Below are positions 9,793 to 18,227 of a stretch of DNA of 64,000 nucleotides, one piece after another. The position numbers and the translations under genes were made by a program. This DNA comes from Lysobacter sp. Root76. GTDB lineage: Bacteria > Pseudomonadota > Gammaproteobacteria > Xanthomonadales > Xanthomonadaceae. The stretch's first letter is position 1; each line of letters opens with the position of its first letter. The stretch lies in NCBI RefSeq assembly GCF_001428685.1, contig NZ_LMIK01000001.1:706255-770254 (forward strand), written 5' to 3'. The notes below the pieces were generated by a model. That model searched no databases, had not been told where the DNA came from, and worked only from the letters and a program-made list of their open reading frames with translations.

Positions 9793-9828
9793 AAGCGAAA
9801 AGCCCTGCGAAAGCAGGGCTTTTCGCTT
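9793..9828 (+). terminator. Rho-independent terminator after the CHASE2 operon
   Basis: A perfect 16-bp stem (5' arm 9793-9808, GAAA loop, 3' arm 9813-9828) of GC core flanked by AAAA/TTTT, 31 bp after the CHASE2 stop. It is symmetrical enough to work on both strands and marks the end of the signalling module. Confidence 0.9.
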
Positions 9829-9831
9829 ATA

Positions 9832-10018
9832 AACCGGTTATTTCCCGGAGGTCTTTCAGAACGGCTCTAGCCACCATCATGTCAATGGCATAGCAAGTTT
9901 TTCTCTGGCCTCTAGAACTTGGTTGGCGGCGTGCGTATCAATGGCTGCTTCCGAGCTATTACGTTGAATAACTCGCCGCGACAGCCTTGAACCTAGGGCG
10001 TCGGCCGTCACGGGCGGA
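9832..10018. other. Intergenic stretch with lower GC, no supported gene
   Basis: After the terminator the base composition drops (A/T-rich words such as AAGTTTTTCTC). Only short stop-broken frames are present on the minus strand. It lies where the signalling module ends and the transporter/fluoride gene block begins, so it may be an old insertion boundary, but no direct repeat, integrase or tRNA was found to support this. Confidence 0.4.
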
Positions 10019-10819
10019 TCAGAGAACTCCGAAGACCAAGCCCAGACCGACCGCAAACAGCAGGCCAGCCACGATGCGTTGAACGTGCTGCATGGTGAGC
10101 TTGGTGAGGTAGCGGTTCCCCAAGAACGCGCCCGCGAACGCGGACAACACGGCGCCAGCTAGCAGCAGATAGTCGAGTTCACCGGCCTGGCTCCCCAGCT
10201 CAGCCGAGTACACGCCAATCCGCGAGAGGTCGATGAGCGCGGCGATGGCAACGCCGGTTCCGATAAATGCCTCCTTGGTAAGGCCAGCTCGAACTAGAAA
10301 TGCGGAGCGCAGGGCGCCCTGCATGCCGGCCAGGCCGCCGAAGAAGCCGCTGAGCACGCCCCCAACGGGAAGATATCTGGGAGGGAGCGCGACCCTGCCG
10401 AAGCGCTCGGAGACCTCAAGCCCTGCGAACGCGAGCAACAGTCCGCCGATGGCCAGCTTCACGGGGGTCACGACCGCCAGCTTGCCGAAAATCACATACG
10501 ACGCGATCGGCGGCACGTCGGCCAGTCGGCTCAATACCAGCGCGCCGACGAATGAGGCGACGAATGCCGGCAGCCCGAACCGAATCAGGACCCCCTTGTC
10601 GGCTTTTCGCCCCACCAGCCCGAGCTTGAACAAGCCATTGAGGAGGTGCACGACGCCTGTAAGCGCAACTGCCTGCTCGATCGGGAAGAACAAGGCGAAC
10701 GCCGGCAACAGCAAGGTCCCGAGGCCGAAGCCGCTGAAGAACGTCAAGCCCGACGCAAGAAACGCCACGACGCAAATAATGATCAGGGTCACGGGCGGTC
10801 CAGATCTTGGGAGCGACAC
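10019..10819 (-). CDS. TauE/SafE (TSUP) family membrane exporter
   Basis: 266 residues, nearly all hydrophobic, with about eight membrane helices and the family pattern of a glycine-rich first helix (SGLTFFSGFGLGTLLLPAFAL) and a repeat of it in the second half (GGVLSGFFGGLAGMQGALRSAFL). The TSUP family moves sulfite, sulfonates or other small organic anions across the inner membrane; the substrate here cannot be told. Start taken as GTG 10819 (AAGGTG upstream); GTG 10792 is an alternative. The gene stands alone, pointing away from the fluoride cluster. Confidence 0.85.
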   Translation of the reverse strand: MSLPRSGPPVTLIIICVVAFLASGLTFFSGFGLGTLLLPAFALFFPIEQAVALTGVVHLLNGLFKLGLVGRKADKGVLIRFGLPAFVASFVGALVLSRLADVPPIASYVIFGKLAVVTPVKLAIGGLLLAFAGLEVSERFGRVALPPRYLPVGGVLSGFFGGLAGMQGALRSAFLVRAGLTKEAFIGTGVAIAALIDLSRIGVYSAELGSQAGELDYLLLAGAVLSAFAGAFLGNRYLTKLTMQHVQRIVAGLLFAVGLGLVFGVL

Positions 10820-10821
10820 AT

Positions 10822-11121
10822 TGTCGCACCTTGACGATAGCCGCCCGGCTCACGACACCCTCTCGCGCCCCTAATGAATCAACCAGCCGAAGCTATTCCA
10901 CTGGACACACATCGACCCAGCGTAAATCGACGCGACGATGAGGCCCCATTTGACGATGGCGAGCGCTTGCGCGAGCCCGGGATGCGGGCCTTAACGCCCT
11001 CTGCCTGGATCGTTGCCTTGGGAAGGGCGACATTTGTGACCTCACGGGCGATTTGGACCAGGCGCAGCAGACCCAGCGCATCCGCATTTGCGCGCGCCGA
11101 ACCGGCGCCGTAGCATCGGTG
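10822..11121. other. Intergenic region with a possible gene remnant
   Basis: About 300 bp between the exporter and the fluoride riboswitch. On the minus strand a stop-free stretch ending at 10871 would encode a hydrophobic tail (ALAIVKWGLIVASIYAGSM, then some ten more residues), but it is closed upstream by a TAA after only about 39 codons, so it looks like the remnant of a membrane-protein gene. The promoter for crcB must lie in the right half. Confidence 0.35.
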
Positions 11122-11186
11122 CAGGAGATGGCATTCCTCCTGTCCCCACCGGGGCAAACCGCCGCCTTGGCTGATGATGCCTGCTG
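11122..11186 (+). ncRNA. Fluoride riboswitch (crcB motif)
   Basis: The RNA would contain the conserved crcB-motif elements in order: GGAGATGGCATTCCTCC (11124-11140), a short hairpin (CCCC-ACC-GGGG), ACCGCC near 11158-11163 and GGCTGATGATGCCTGC (11169-11184). These match the known aptamer consensus (GGNGATGGNNTTCNNCC ... ACCGCC ... GGCTGATGATGCCT). A five-bp hairpin CCCCG-CTC-CGGGG follows at 11188-11200 and may be part of the expression platform. The downstream gene is crcB, the usual target; fluoride binding should raise its expression. Confidence 0.9.
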
Positions 11187-11263
11187 ACCCCGCTCCGGGG
11201 CGCAGGCTGTGGGCATCACCGCCACTTCGTGCGCCCCGTGTCACCCCAATTGGGAGTGCGCAC

Positions 11264-11665
11264 GTGCCGATACTGCCTGCCTTGCTGATCTTCTGTGGCG
11301 CTGGCCTTGGGGCCTTGGCGCGATGGGGGCTGAGCCTCGCGCTCAACCCCATCGTGCCGTGGCTGCCGCTGGGCACGTTGGCCGCCAACGTCATCGGCGG
11401 CCTGTTGATGGGCGTCGCTTTAGCTTTGTTCACCCAGTTCGATGCGCTCTCGCCAGCATGGAGGCTGGCCATTGCCACCGGCTTTCTGGGCGGGTTGACG
11501 ACATTCTCGACCTATTCGGCCGAGGCCGTAACCTTGCTGGTACGTGGCGAGTACGGCTGGGCGACCCTGCACATCACCGCGCACGTCGGCGCGTCCCTCG
11601 CGGCGACGTTCGCCGGGATGTTCGTCAGCCAAGCCATACTCCGGACGCTGGGAGGCACTCCATGA
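11264..11665 (+). CDS. crcB: CrcB/Fluc fluoride channel
   Basis: 133 residues with four membrane helices. Diagnostic segments are GAGLGALARWGLS near the N-terminus, LGTLAANVIGGLLMGV in helix 2 and TGFLGGLTTFSTYSAE in helix 3; the Asn and the Phe/Thr/Ser residues in these are the family's fluoride-pathway residues. As a dual-topology dimer it lets fluoride leave the cytoplasm. The GTG start at 11264 has GGGAG upstream; an in-frame ATG at 11174 lies within the riboswitch and is rejected. The stop overlaps the next start (ATGA). Confidence 0.93.
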   Translation: MPILPALLIFCGAGLGALARWGLSLALNPIVPWLPLGTLAANVIGGLLMGVALALFTQFDALSPAWRLAIATGFLGGLTTFSTYSAEAVTLLVRGEYGWATLHITAHVGASLAATFAGMFVSQAILRTLGGTP

Positions 11666-11988
11666 TCGGCATTCACTTGCGGCTCTACACCTACGAGATC
11701 CGCCGGCACGACGGCCAACTCGTTTATCAATGGCTGCTGGATCAGGCCAAGCGCATGGGCATCCACGGCGGCTCGGCGTTTCGCGCCATGGCAGGATTCG
11801 GCCGACACGGCCGCCTGCATGAGGCGCACTTTTTCGAGCTGGCCGGTGAAGAACCGGTCCTGGTGGAGTTCATCGTCACCGACACTCAGGCGCTGCAGTT
11901 TCTGGAACTGCTTGAGACTGAGGGCCTGCACCTGTTCTACGCGAAGCTGCCAACTGAGTATGGTGTGGTTGGGAAGCTCGATCCCTAG
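11662..11988 (+). CDS. DUF190 family PII-like protein, fluoride operon
   Basis: 108 residues, translationally coupled to crcB through ATGA. The sequence (HLRLYTYEIRRHDGQLVYQW at the start, then HGGSAFRAMAGFG and a C-terminal LHLFYAKLPTEYG) is typical of DUF190, small soluble proteins with a ferredoxin-like fold similar to PII signalling proteins. DUF190 genes commonly accompany crcB, so a role in regulating or helping the fluoride channel is inferred; the mechanism is not established. Confidence 0.88.
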   Translation: MIGIHLRLYTYEIRRHDGQLVYQWLLDQAKRMGIHGGSAFRAMAGFGRHGRLHEAHFFELAGEEPVLVEFIVTDTQALQFLELLETEGLHLFYAKLPTEYGVVGKLDP

Positions 11989-12351
11989 CGCTGCCGAGCG
12001 GGGTCCTGCATCGACTCTTCAAGGCACCCCGCCAAACGCGAAGTTTCAGCGCATGAAGGCGTGCGTTGACCCTGACCGCACCGTTGGGCGAGCAGCGAGG
12101 GGCTAGTCACCCGACCCGGTCGATCGACCCCAGCAGAGTACGGACGTTCGCAAAGACAGAACCGCTACTTCGATCCGTAAATATTCAACGGCGCCGAGGT
12201 GCGGATTCCGTTTCAATTGGCGCCAGTGCCGCTTGGCTCTGAACGGTCTGGTGAGGCTTATCCACGGCTGCTTGTGCTCGAGTGGGCGGCATGTAGCTAA
12301 ATGCCATGGCGCCTGGGCCACCCAAGCCGCAGGCTTGCTTACGCGGCCGGA
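11989..12351. other. Intergenic region between convergent genes
   Basis: About 360 bp between the ends of the DUF190 gene and the SulP transporter gene, which converge. I see no gene with a credible start and no strong terminator hairpin. Codon-like texture is absent. Confidence 0.4.
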
Positions 12352-14055
12352 TCAGGCCAGCACATCGGGAGCATCCCCAACGAGCCTTCGCGCAAGGCCC
12401 AGCGCGGACTCGAAATCGCCAACGAAATGAAGTTCGCCGTGCTTGGGGCGCAGATGCATGCCATCGATCACTCGGCGGGGTTGCGACTGAAGGCCGGAAA
12501 TAATCAGCACAATCCCGCGGCGCCGGCACCGCTCGAGCAGGGCCTTGAGCGCATGTACGCCACTGGCGTCAATGATTGGCACCAGCCGCATCCGCAGGAT
12601 GAAGACCTTCGGCGGGTCTCGGAACTGATCGAGGAGGTTGTCGAGCCGATTGGCAGCGCCAAAGAACAGCGGCCCATTGATCATGAAGGCTTCGACGCCG
12701 GCAGGCAGATGATCGCGCTGGGTCAAGTCGGCGGACACCTCACCGTTCTCCTCAATGAGCCGGATGCCCGACGTCACTTCCACGGCGTCGGCCATGCGGA
12801 ACATGAAGACGAATGCGGCCACGACAAGGCCGACTTCTATCGCGAGCGTCAGGTCGAACAGCACGGTCAGGAAGAAGGTCAGCAGCAACACCAATCGATC
12901 TCCCTTCGGGGCCGACAGAGTGTGTCGAAAGTGCTCGTACTCGCAGATGTTCCATGCCACGACCAGGAGCACGGCCGCCAATGCGGCCAAAGGCACGTAG
13001 CGCATCAGCGGGGCGAGCGACACGAGGAACACGAGCAGGAACAGCGCGTGCAGTATGCCGGCGATCGGCGAACGCCCGCCTGCGCGGATGTTGGTGGCCG
13101 TCCGCGCAATGGCGCCCGTGGCCGGAAGCCCCCCGAACAGCGCCGCGCCGACGTTGGCGAGGCCCTGCGCAACGAGTTCGCCGTTGGACCGATGGCGGCC
13201 GCCGGTCATCCCATCGGCCACCACGGCCGATAGCAATGACTCGACGCCTGCGAGAAAGGCGATGGTGAACGAACTTGGCAGAAGCTCCGCGGTTCGCTCG
13301 AACGGAATGTTCGGAAACTCGAAGCTTGGCAACGATGTGGGGAGACTGCCAAAACGGCTGCCGATGGTCTCCACCGGCAGCATGAACGCGCTGGAAGCCA
13401 GCGTGCAGAGGACCAGCGCGACGAGGAACGCCGGCCAGTGCGGCCAGCCCCGGCGCAGTGTCACGATGATGGCGATGGACACCAGTGCCAGGGACGCGGC
13501 AGCCGGGTTGGCCGTCGTCGCGTGATCTGCGTAGGCGGCCCAACGCGCCAGGAATTCGGCCGGGACGCTGCCCATCTGCAGGCCGAAAAGGTCTTTGATC
13601 TGGCTGGAAACGATGCTCACGGCAATGCCGGCCGTGAATCCCGTGATCACCGGCTGCGGCATGTACTTCATCAGCGTGCCGAGCCGCATCAGCCCTGCGG
13701 CGATCAGCATTAGACCCGCCAACAGTGTGCAAAGCACAAGTCCGCCGAAGCCGAACTTCTGGATCACTACGAATACCACTGGGATGAACGCCGCGGTGGG
13801 CCCGCCGATCTGCACGCGCGAGCCGCCGAACACCGAGATCAGGAAGCCCGACACGATCGCCGTGTACAGGCCCGTCTGCGGGGCCGTCCCGCTGGCGATG
13901 GCGAGTGCCATGGCCAGCGGCAGAGCCACGATGGCGACGGTGAGCCCGGCGATTGCGTCCCTTCGCAGGTCGGAGAGCGAATATCCCTCCCGCAGTACCG
14001 TCAGGAGCTTGGGTTCGAACTGATGCGCGTACTGCTTGACGGTGTGGGATGCCAT
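12352..14055 (-). CDS. SulP family anion transporter with STAS domain
   Basis: 567 residues. The membrane part (residues about 25-430) has the SulP hallmarks: RRDAIAGLTVAIVALPLAMALAIASG, then GLYTAIVSGFLISVFGGSRVQIGGPTAAF, and LFGGLPATGAIARTATNIRAGGRSPIAG. A C-terminal STAS domain (about 450-560) contains VPIIDASGVHALKALLERC; its DASG position is the usual phospho-Ser site in STAS proteins. Family members carry sulfate, bicarbonate or dicarboxylates; substrate cannot be assigned. The next gene upstream points the same way with a 30-bp gap and may share its transcript. Confidence 0.9.
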   Translation of the reverse strand: MASHTVKQYAHQFEPKLLTVLREGYSLSDLRRDAIAGLTVAIVALPLAMALAIASGTAPQTGLYTAIVSGFLISVFGGSRVQIGGPTAAFIPVVFVVIQKFGFGGLVLCTLLAGLMLIAAGLMRLGTLMKYMPQPVITGFTAGIAVSIVSSQIKDLFGLQMGSVPAEFLARWAAYADHATTANPAAASLALVSIAIIVTLRRGWPHWPAFLVALVLCTLASSAFMLPVETIGSRFGSLPTSLPSFEFPNIPFERTAELLPSSFTIAFLAGVESLLSAVVADGMTGGRHRSNGELVAQGLANVGAALFGGLPATGAIARTATNIRAGGRSPIAGILHALFLLVFLVSLAPLMRYVPLAALAAVLLVVAWNICEYEHFRHTLSAPKGDRLVLLLTFFLTVLFDLTLAIEVGLVVAAFVFMFRMADAVEVTSGIRLIEENGEVSADLTQRDHLPAGVEAFMINGPLFFGAANRLDNLLDQFRDPPKVFILRMRLVPIIDASGVHALKALLERCRRRGIVLIISGLQSQPRRVIDGMHLRPKHGELHFVGDFESALGLARRLVGDAPDVLA

Positions 14056-14085
14056 GACTCCCCCGGTCAGTGGGCAACGCGTCGG

Positions 14086-14859
14086 TCAACGGCGCTTGGG
14101 TGCAGAGCGCCTTCGCTGGATCGGGTTATGCGCCAACTTCGTCAATATTGCTTCAAAGAGCGGATCGTTGCCGGTGTCTTCGGCCAGCACGTGCCTGGCG
14201 GCGGAGGCGGCCACCACCTGGGCCAGTTCCAGAGGCAACGGTTCGAGCGTCTCGTTCCAGAACTGCAGTTGCAGGTCGCGCAGCCAAGACGCCTCCGGCA
14301 TCAGCGTCCGGTAACGCCCCAGCTCCTCCAGACACTGCTGGTCGACCGCTTCCGTTTGACTGCGGGACACCAGCAGGGTGCAGGATTGTTGCAGCGGCGT
14401 CCTGAGGAACTGGTCATAGACCGACAGGCATTGGGACAGCGCCTGCTGGGACGTTCCATGGGTCGCTTTGCGGTCGCGGGAATCGAAGACAGAAATGGCG
14501 GCCCGCATCGGCGTGCGGGCCAGTAGCGTGGCAATCGAGCTTTCCTCGGCCGCTACGGTGCCGGCGAACGGAGCGGCCAATTGCGGAGCGCACGTCCTGA
14601 CCCATGTCGGTGGCCGGTCGAGACCTGGCACATGCGGACCGGGATTGCCTCGGCCCGTCCACAGGGCATGCAACGCGTGCGTGAGGTCAATCCAGGCCGT
14701 TGGCAAGGCGGGCCAGCACAGCGATTGCACAAAGACCGTTTCGCCGGCATCGGTCGATACGCGTGCGGAACCCAGGAATGCAATGCGCGAGACCTGCGGC
14801 TTCTGGGCTCTGACCGCCGGGCGGGATCGGGATGCACGTGGTGCCGTGGAATGTGTCAT
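14086..14859 (-). CDS. Unrecognised protein with a weak DUF3800-like C-terminus
   Basis: 257 residues from ATG 14859 (TTG 14877 would add six). No family is certain. The C-terminal stretch LPLELAQVVAASAARHVLAE followed by NDPLFEAI resembles the end of DUF3800 proteins (QLADLVAGAV...), which are RNase H-like proteins often found near mobile or defence genes, but the N-terminal YLDESG-type motif is not obvious; the nearest acidic motif is ISVFDSRDRK. It ends in a basic tail (RRRSAPKRR). Reads in the same direction as the SulP gene. Confidence 0.55.
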   Translation of the reverse strand: MTHSTAPRASRSRPAVRAQKPQVSRIAFLGSARVSTDAGETVFVQSLCWPALPTAWIDLTHALHALWTGRGNPGPHVPGLDRPPTWVRTCAPQLAAPFAGTVAAEESSIATLLARTPMRAAISVFDSRDRKATHGTSQQALSQCLSVYDQFLRTPLQQSCTLLVSRSQTEAVDQQCLEELGRYRTLMPEASWLRDLQLQFWNETLEPLPLELAQVVAASAARHVLAEDTGNDPLFEAILTKLAHNPIQRRRSAPKRR

Positions 14860-15109
14860 TTGCCTGCAAACGTCCAATCAGGAAGAGGCTTGAAAAGCAT
14901 CACGAGATGATGTCTCATGCGCTCTATATGATGCATTGTGCATCAAAATACATGTCTTAACATTAACAGGAGTGGCTTTTTTCGCGGCGCTTCAAGATGA
15001 TGCGCGTCCAGGCCGCTTAGGCCGGTGACAAACGGAAGTAGGTGATGCCCCACGCATCAAATGAAATGCTCTGCACCTCTTGGCTGAAAGGTTTGTCGGG
15101 GTGCCGGCC

Positions 15110-15367
15110 ATGATCACCGCAGCCCAACTCCGGGCGGCCCGTGCCTTGGCCGGGATGGATCAGAAGACGCTGGCGGAGAAGGCGGGCGTGTCGTTGCCGA
15201 CCATCCAGCGCATGGAGGCCAGTACCGGCAACGTCCGCGGCGTGGTCGAGACGCTGACGAAGATCATCGCGGCACTCGACGCGGCCGGAATCGAATTGAT
15301 CGGCGAGAACGCACCGAGTCAGGGCACAGGGCGGGGAGTTCGGCTCAAGACCCCCAGCCCCCTCTGA
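15110..15367 (+). CDS. XRE-family helix-turn-helix regulator
   Basis: 85 residues. Almost the whole protein is one HTH domain: ITAAQLRAARALAGMDQKTL, followed by a recognition helix in GVSLPTIQRMEAS and a closing segment with VVETLTKIIAALDAAGIELI. This short form, with a C-terminal EFI/ELIGEN-type strand, is very common as a standalone regulator in accessory DNA. The start ATG 15110 fits the family N-terminus; no clear ribosome site precedes it. Target unknown; the two small genes after it are possible targets. Confidence 0.85.
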   Translation: MITAAQLRAARALAGMDQKTLAEKAGVSLPTIQRMEASTGNVRGVVETLTKIIAALDAAGIELIGENAPSQGTGRGVRLKTPSPL

Positions 15368-15419
15368 TCCCGACGCGGCTCTCGCCTTGGGAACCCAGGG
15401 CGATGTAAACGGAGGCGAC

Positions 15420-15623
15420 GTGGCGACTGATGCAGACATCGACGAACTCAAGCGGATGTGCGTATTGCTGTTCCTGGAACTTCAGGAGATTCGCCGTAAG
15501 CTGGAAATCGAGCCTGTTGGATCGCGGGACATTGACGAGTACCGAAATGCGGTCCCCAGCTATCTGACGCAGTTCGACAGAAAAATGCGGAATCTCGTCA
15601 AAGAACGCTCGAGCGATCAGTAG
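15420..15623 (+). CDS. Small hypothetical protein
   Basis: 67 residues from GTG 15420, preceded by GGAGG at 15411-15415. Predicted mostly helical and acidic (DADIDELKRM, LFLELQEIRRKLEIE), with a basic end. No recognisable domain. It lies between the XRE regulator and a YkgJ-like gene in the same direction and could form a small operon with them. Confidence 0.5.
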   Translation: MATDADIDELKRMCVLLFLELQEIRRKLEIEPVGSRDIDEYRNAVPSYLTQFDRKMRNLVKERSSDQ

Positions 15624-15706
15624 CACAGGGCACTGGAGCTGTCCTGGCCGGCCGGTTGGAACGGGACGGCGCGGAGGGTCTCGATGCGGAGAAGAAGGCG
15701 ATATTG

Positions 15707-16060
15707 ATGACTCGCAACGATCACATAATCGAGGATCTGCGCCGGCGCATTCCGTCATTCACCTGCGTCGTGGGTTGCCATGACTGTTGCGGACCGGTTA
15801 CCGCCTCGTCGGAAGAGGTGGCTCGGCTTCCCATCAAGACCGAGGCCGAACACGAGGCGGCACTGGCCGAGCTCAATTGTCCGCACTTGGGCGCGCATGG
15901 TTGCGAGGTCTACAGCGAGCGCCCCTTGATATGTCGCCTGTTCGGTACGACCCCGCGGCTGCTGTGTCCCAATGGTCGGCGCCCGGTGTACATGGTGGAT
16001 ACGAAGACCGAGGACGAAGTGTTTCGATTCCTTAGGCAGACGCGCCAGGTGCTCGTTTGA
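15707..16060 (+). CDS. YkgJ-family cysteine-cluster protein
   Basis: 117 residues. It shows the YkgJ pattern of spaced cysteines likely to bind zinc or an iron-sulfur cluster: CVVGCHDCCGPV near residues 20-30, then CPHLGAHGCEVYSERPLICRLF and LLCPNGRRPVY. Family function is not known; roles as metal-binding modification proteins have been suggested. Start ATG 15707 is preceded by GAAGAAGG; an upstream in-frame TTG (15656) is less likely. Confidence 0.8.
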   Translation: MTRNDHIIEDLRRRIPSFTCVVGCHDCCGPVTASSEEVARLPIKTEAEHEAALAELNCPHLGAHGCEVYSERPLICRLFGTTPRLLCPNGRRPVYMVDTKTEDEVFRFLRQTRQVLV

Positions 16061-16171
16061 TGGGCGAATCGACCGCAATGAACTGCTGCCGTCGGGGCAA
16101 TGCGACGGGCTTTGGCTCTATGTCTGCCCTGCTTGCCAGTCCTCCAAGCGCTCGGGTAGTCCGCGACGCGC

Positions 16172-16417
16172 ATGCGGGAGGCGTTCTTGAGACCATCTGC
16201 GAGGTCGAGAACCGTGCATAGGCTTGCTCTTAGTCCGATTGAACGTGCTGCGCTATACATGCTTTTGAATCGGCGACCATTGTTCAAGTGGGAGCGGGAT
16301 GCGCTGACGGATGACATAACGCGCAGCCTGGAGGAGAGGGGGCTGATTGTTCGCGACGGAGCCCAGTGGCAGGTGACGGAGAAAGTGGGCGTAAGGTCAA
16401 TTGTGCGCATGCGCTAG
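16172..16417 (+). CDS. Small hypothetical protein, possible winged helix
   Basis: 81 residues from ATG 16172, or 67 from GTG 16214. The segment LSPIERAALYMLLNRRPLFKWERDALTDDITRSLEERGLIVRDG... has the alternation of helices and a final strand expected of a small winged helix. No family match is recognised and no strong ribosome site is visible, so its reality is uncertain. Confidence 0.4.
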   Translation: MREAFLRPSARSRTVHRLALSPIERAALYMLLNRRPLFKWERDALTDDITRSLEERGLIVRDGAQWQVTEKVGVRSIVRMR

Positions 16418-16726
16418 CGCAGTCGTACAAGCGTGAGCCAGCTCGGCCGAACCCCGCCAAGGCCGGCTGAATCCCAATCTCATTACCCGGATCCTCGGCC
16501 ATGATCTGCCCATCCAAGGCGGCGTCCTAGGCTACGAGCACCTGGAAACTGACGTCGCCGACAGCGCTGACCAATCGTTGGCTGGCTTCAACGCATCCAA
16601 CCGAGTGCAGCACCTGAGTCTGCGGCTCCAGTTGCTACAGGATCGCCTCGGCTGTGCCCGGCGTTAAATGCCCAATGCTGGAGGTCTCCGGTGTGCTGTA
16701 AAGGATAACGCATGCAATTCGTAAGA
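16418..16726. other. Intergenic region, possible decayed coding sequence
   Basis: A 66-codon stop-free stretch ending with TAA near 16667 on the plus strand (LNPNLITRILGHDLPIQGG then VLGYEHLETDVAD) has no start codon, and the opposite strand is also partly open. It has coding-like texture but no intact gene; it may be a relic. It separates the small accessory genes from the stress locus. Confidence 0.35.
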
Positions 16727-18181
16727 TTACGACGTATTGAACTTCTCGATCCCCAGGGGACCGCGAGCCATCAATCCGACATCCAAGCCCCCTGACATGA
16801 GATCGAATGTCGCGCCGAACTCCGGGACAAAGGCGGACCAACCCAATTCGTGCTCGATCCGAACTCGCAACCTGTCCGCCGCATGCGGTTCACCATGCGT
16901 GACGAATACCCCACGCGGGCGGGTCTCTGCGGATCTCAACCAGGCGATGATCTCGGTAGCGTCGGCGTGCGCGGATGCCGATGCCAGCTGTTTGACCTGC
17001 GCTCCGATCGCAATGTCCTCCCCGTAGATGCGCACATGGCCGGCCCCGCCGGCCAGCAGCGCTCCCCGCGTGCCGCCGGCCTGGAAGCCGCACAGAATGA
17101 TCGCGTTGAGCGGATCGGGAGCGAACGCGATCAGGTGATGGAGCACTCGCCCGCCGGTCACCATGCCGCTGGCCGATACGATCACCATCGGGCCCTTGCG
17201 CCGATTGAGCTCTTTGGATTCTTCCGGGCTGTTGATGATCCGCGTGTTGCGGTACATCTTTTCCAAAGCCGCCTCGTCGAGGCGCAGCTGGCCAGAATAC
17301 TGGCGGTACAGGGAAGTGACGTCGGTCGCCATTGGGCTGTTCAGATAGACAGGAGCGGCGGGAAGCTCTCCCTCTTCCTGCAATTGCGCGATCACATGCA
17401 GCAAGGACTGGGCCCGGCCTACCGCGAATGCGGGGATGACCGCCACGCCGCCTCGCTGTAACACTGGCTTGAGAGCGTCGCACAGCTCCTGTTTCATGCC
17501 GCCCGGCGGATGCTCGCGATCGCCGTAGGTCGACTCGGTGACGATCCACTCGCTGGCCGCGGGTCGGTTCGGCGCTTGCATTACCGGGTCATGATAACGA
17601 CCGATATCGCCGCTGAAAGTCACGCTCACGCCTCGGTAACTCAGGGTAACGGCAGCCGCACCGAGGATATGCCCCTGGCTTCTGAAGCGCGCGGTCACGC
17701 CGGGTACGGGTTCGAATGGCGCGTCGAAATCCCAGTTGCGCATCCGCCGCACGGCTTCGTGAGCGCTGGCCACCCGGTAAAGCGGCTCGGCCGGATGGTG
17801 CTTGGACGTGCCGGTTCGGTTGGCGTATCCGGCCTCCTCCTCCAGCAAATGAGCGGAATCCGGAAGCAAGATCCCGCACAGTCGCCGCGTGGCCGGCGTG
17901 CACCAGACTACCCCTTCGAATCCCTCATCCACCAATTTGGGAAGGTAACCACTGTGGTCCAGATGCGCATGCGTCAGAACCACCGCGTCGATCGATGCGG
18001 GATCCACCGGAAACACCGCCCAATTGCGCAAGCGCAGCGCCTTGTACCCTTGGAACAATCCGCAATCCACCAGCAGCCGTTTGTCGCCGGCCTCCACAAG
18101 ATACCGGGATCCGGTGACGGTTCCCGTCGCACCCAGGAACGTCAAACGAAATACCGGCGGTTTCGACGACACGATGCCCAT
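16727..18181 (-). CDS. MBL-fold beta-CASP metallo-hydrolase (RNA-processing type)
   Basis: 484 residues from ATG 18181, which has AGGGGT seven bases upstream (GTG 18217 would add twelve). The metallo-beta-lactamase core has the zinc motif LTHAHLDHSG (near residue 75), SGDIGRYHDP, and the beta-CASP insert with TESTYGDR, FAVGRAQSLLHVIAQL and SASGMVTGGR, then ASAHADATEI and THGEPHAADRL, the third and fourth metal motifs. This is the YSH1/CPSF family of nucleases. It follows the USP gene by 46 bp and should be co-transcribed with it, so a role in RNA turnover during oxygen limitation is inferred. Confidence 0.9.
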   Translation of the reverse strand: MGIVSSKPPVFRLTFLGATGTVTGSRYLVEAGDKRLLVDCGLFQGYKALRLRNWAVFPVDPASIDAVVLTHAHLDHSGYLPKLVDEGFEGVVWCTPATRRLCGILLPDSAHLLEEEAGYANRTGTSKHHPAEPLYRVASAHEAVRRMRNWDFDAPFEPVPGVTARFRSQGHILGAAAVTLSYRGVSVTFSGDIGRYHDPVMQAPNRPAASEWIVTESTYGDREHPPGGMKQELCDALKPVLQRGGVAVIPAFAVGRAQSLLHVIAQLQEEGELPAAPVYLNSPMATDVTSLYRQYSGQLRLDEAALEKMYRNTRIINSPEESKELNRRKGPMVIVSASGMVTGGRVLHHLIAFAPDPLNAIILCGFQAGGTRGALLAGGAGHVRIYGEDIAIGAQVKQLASASAHADATEIIAWLRSAETRPRGVFVTHGEPHAADRLRVRIEHELGWSAFVPEFGATFDLMSGGLDVGLMARGPLGIEKFNTS

Positions 18182-18227
18182 GGCGCTTACCCCTATGTCA
18201 CGCGTATCCACAGACACGCAGATCGAG

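Noticed and set aside
10874..11113. 79-codon plus-strand frame before the fluoride riboswitch
   Set aside because: No ribosome site, no recognisable domain, and it overlaps the expected promoter of crcB.
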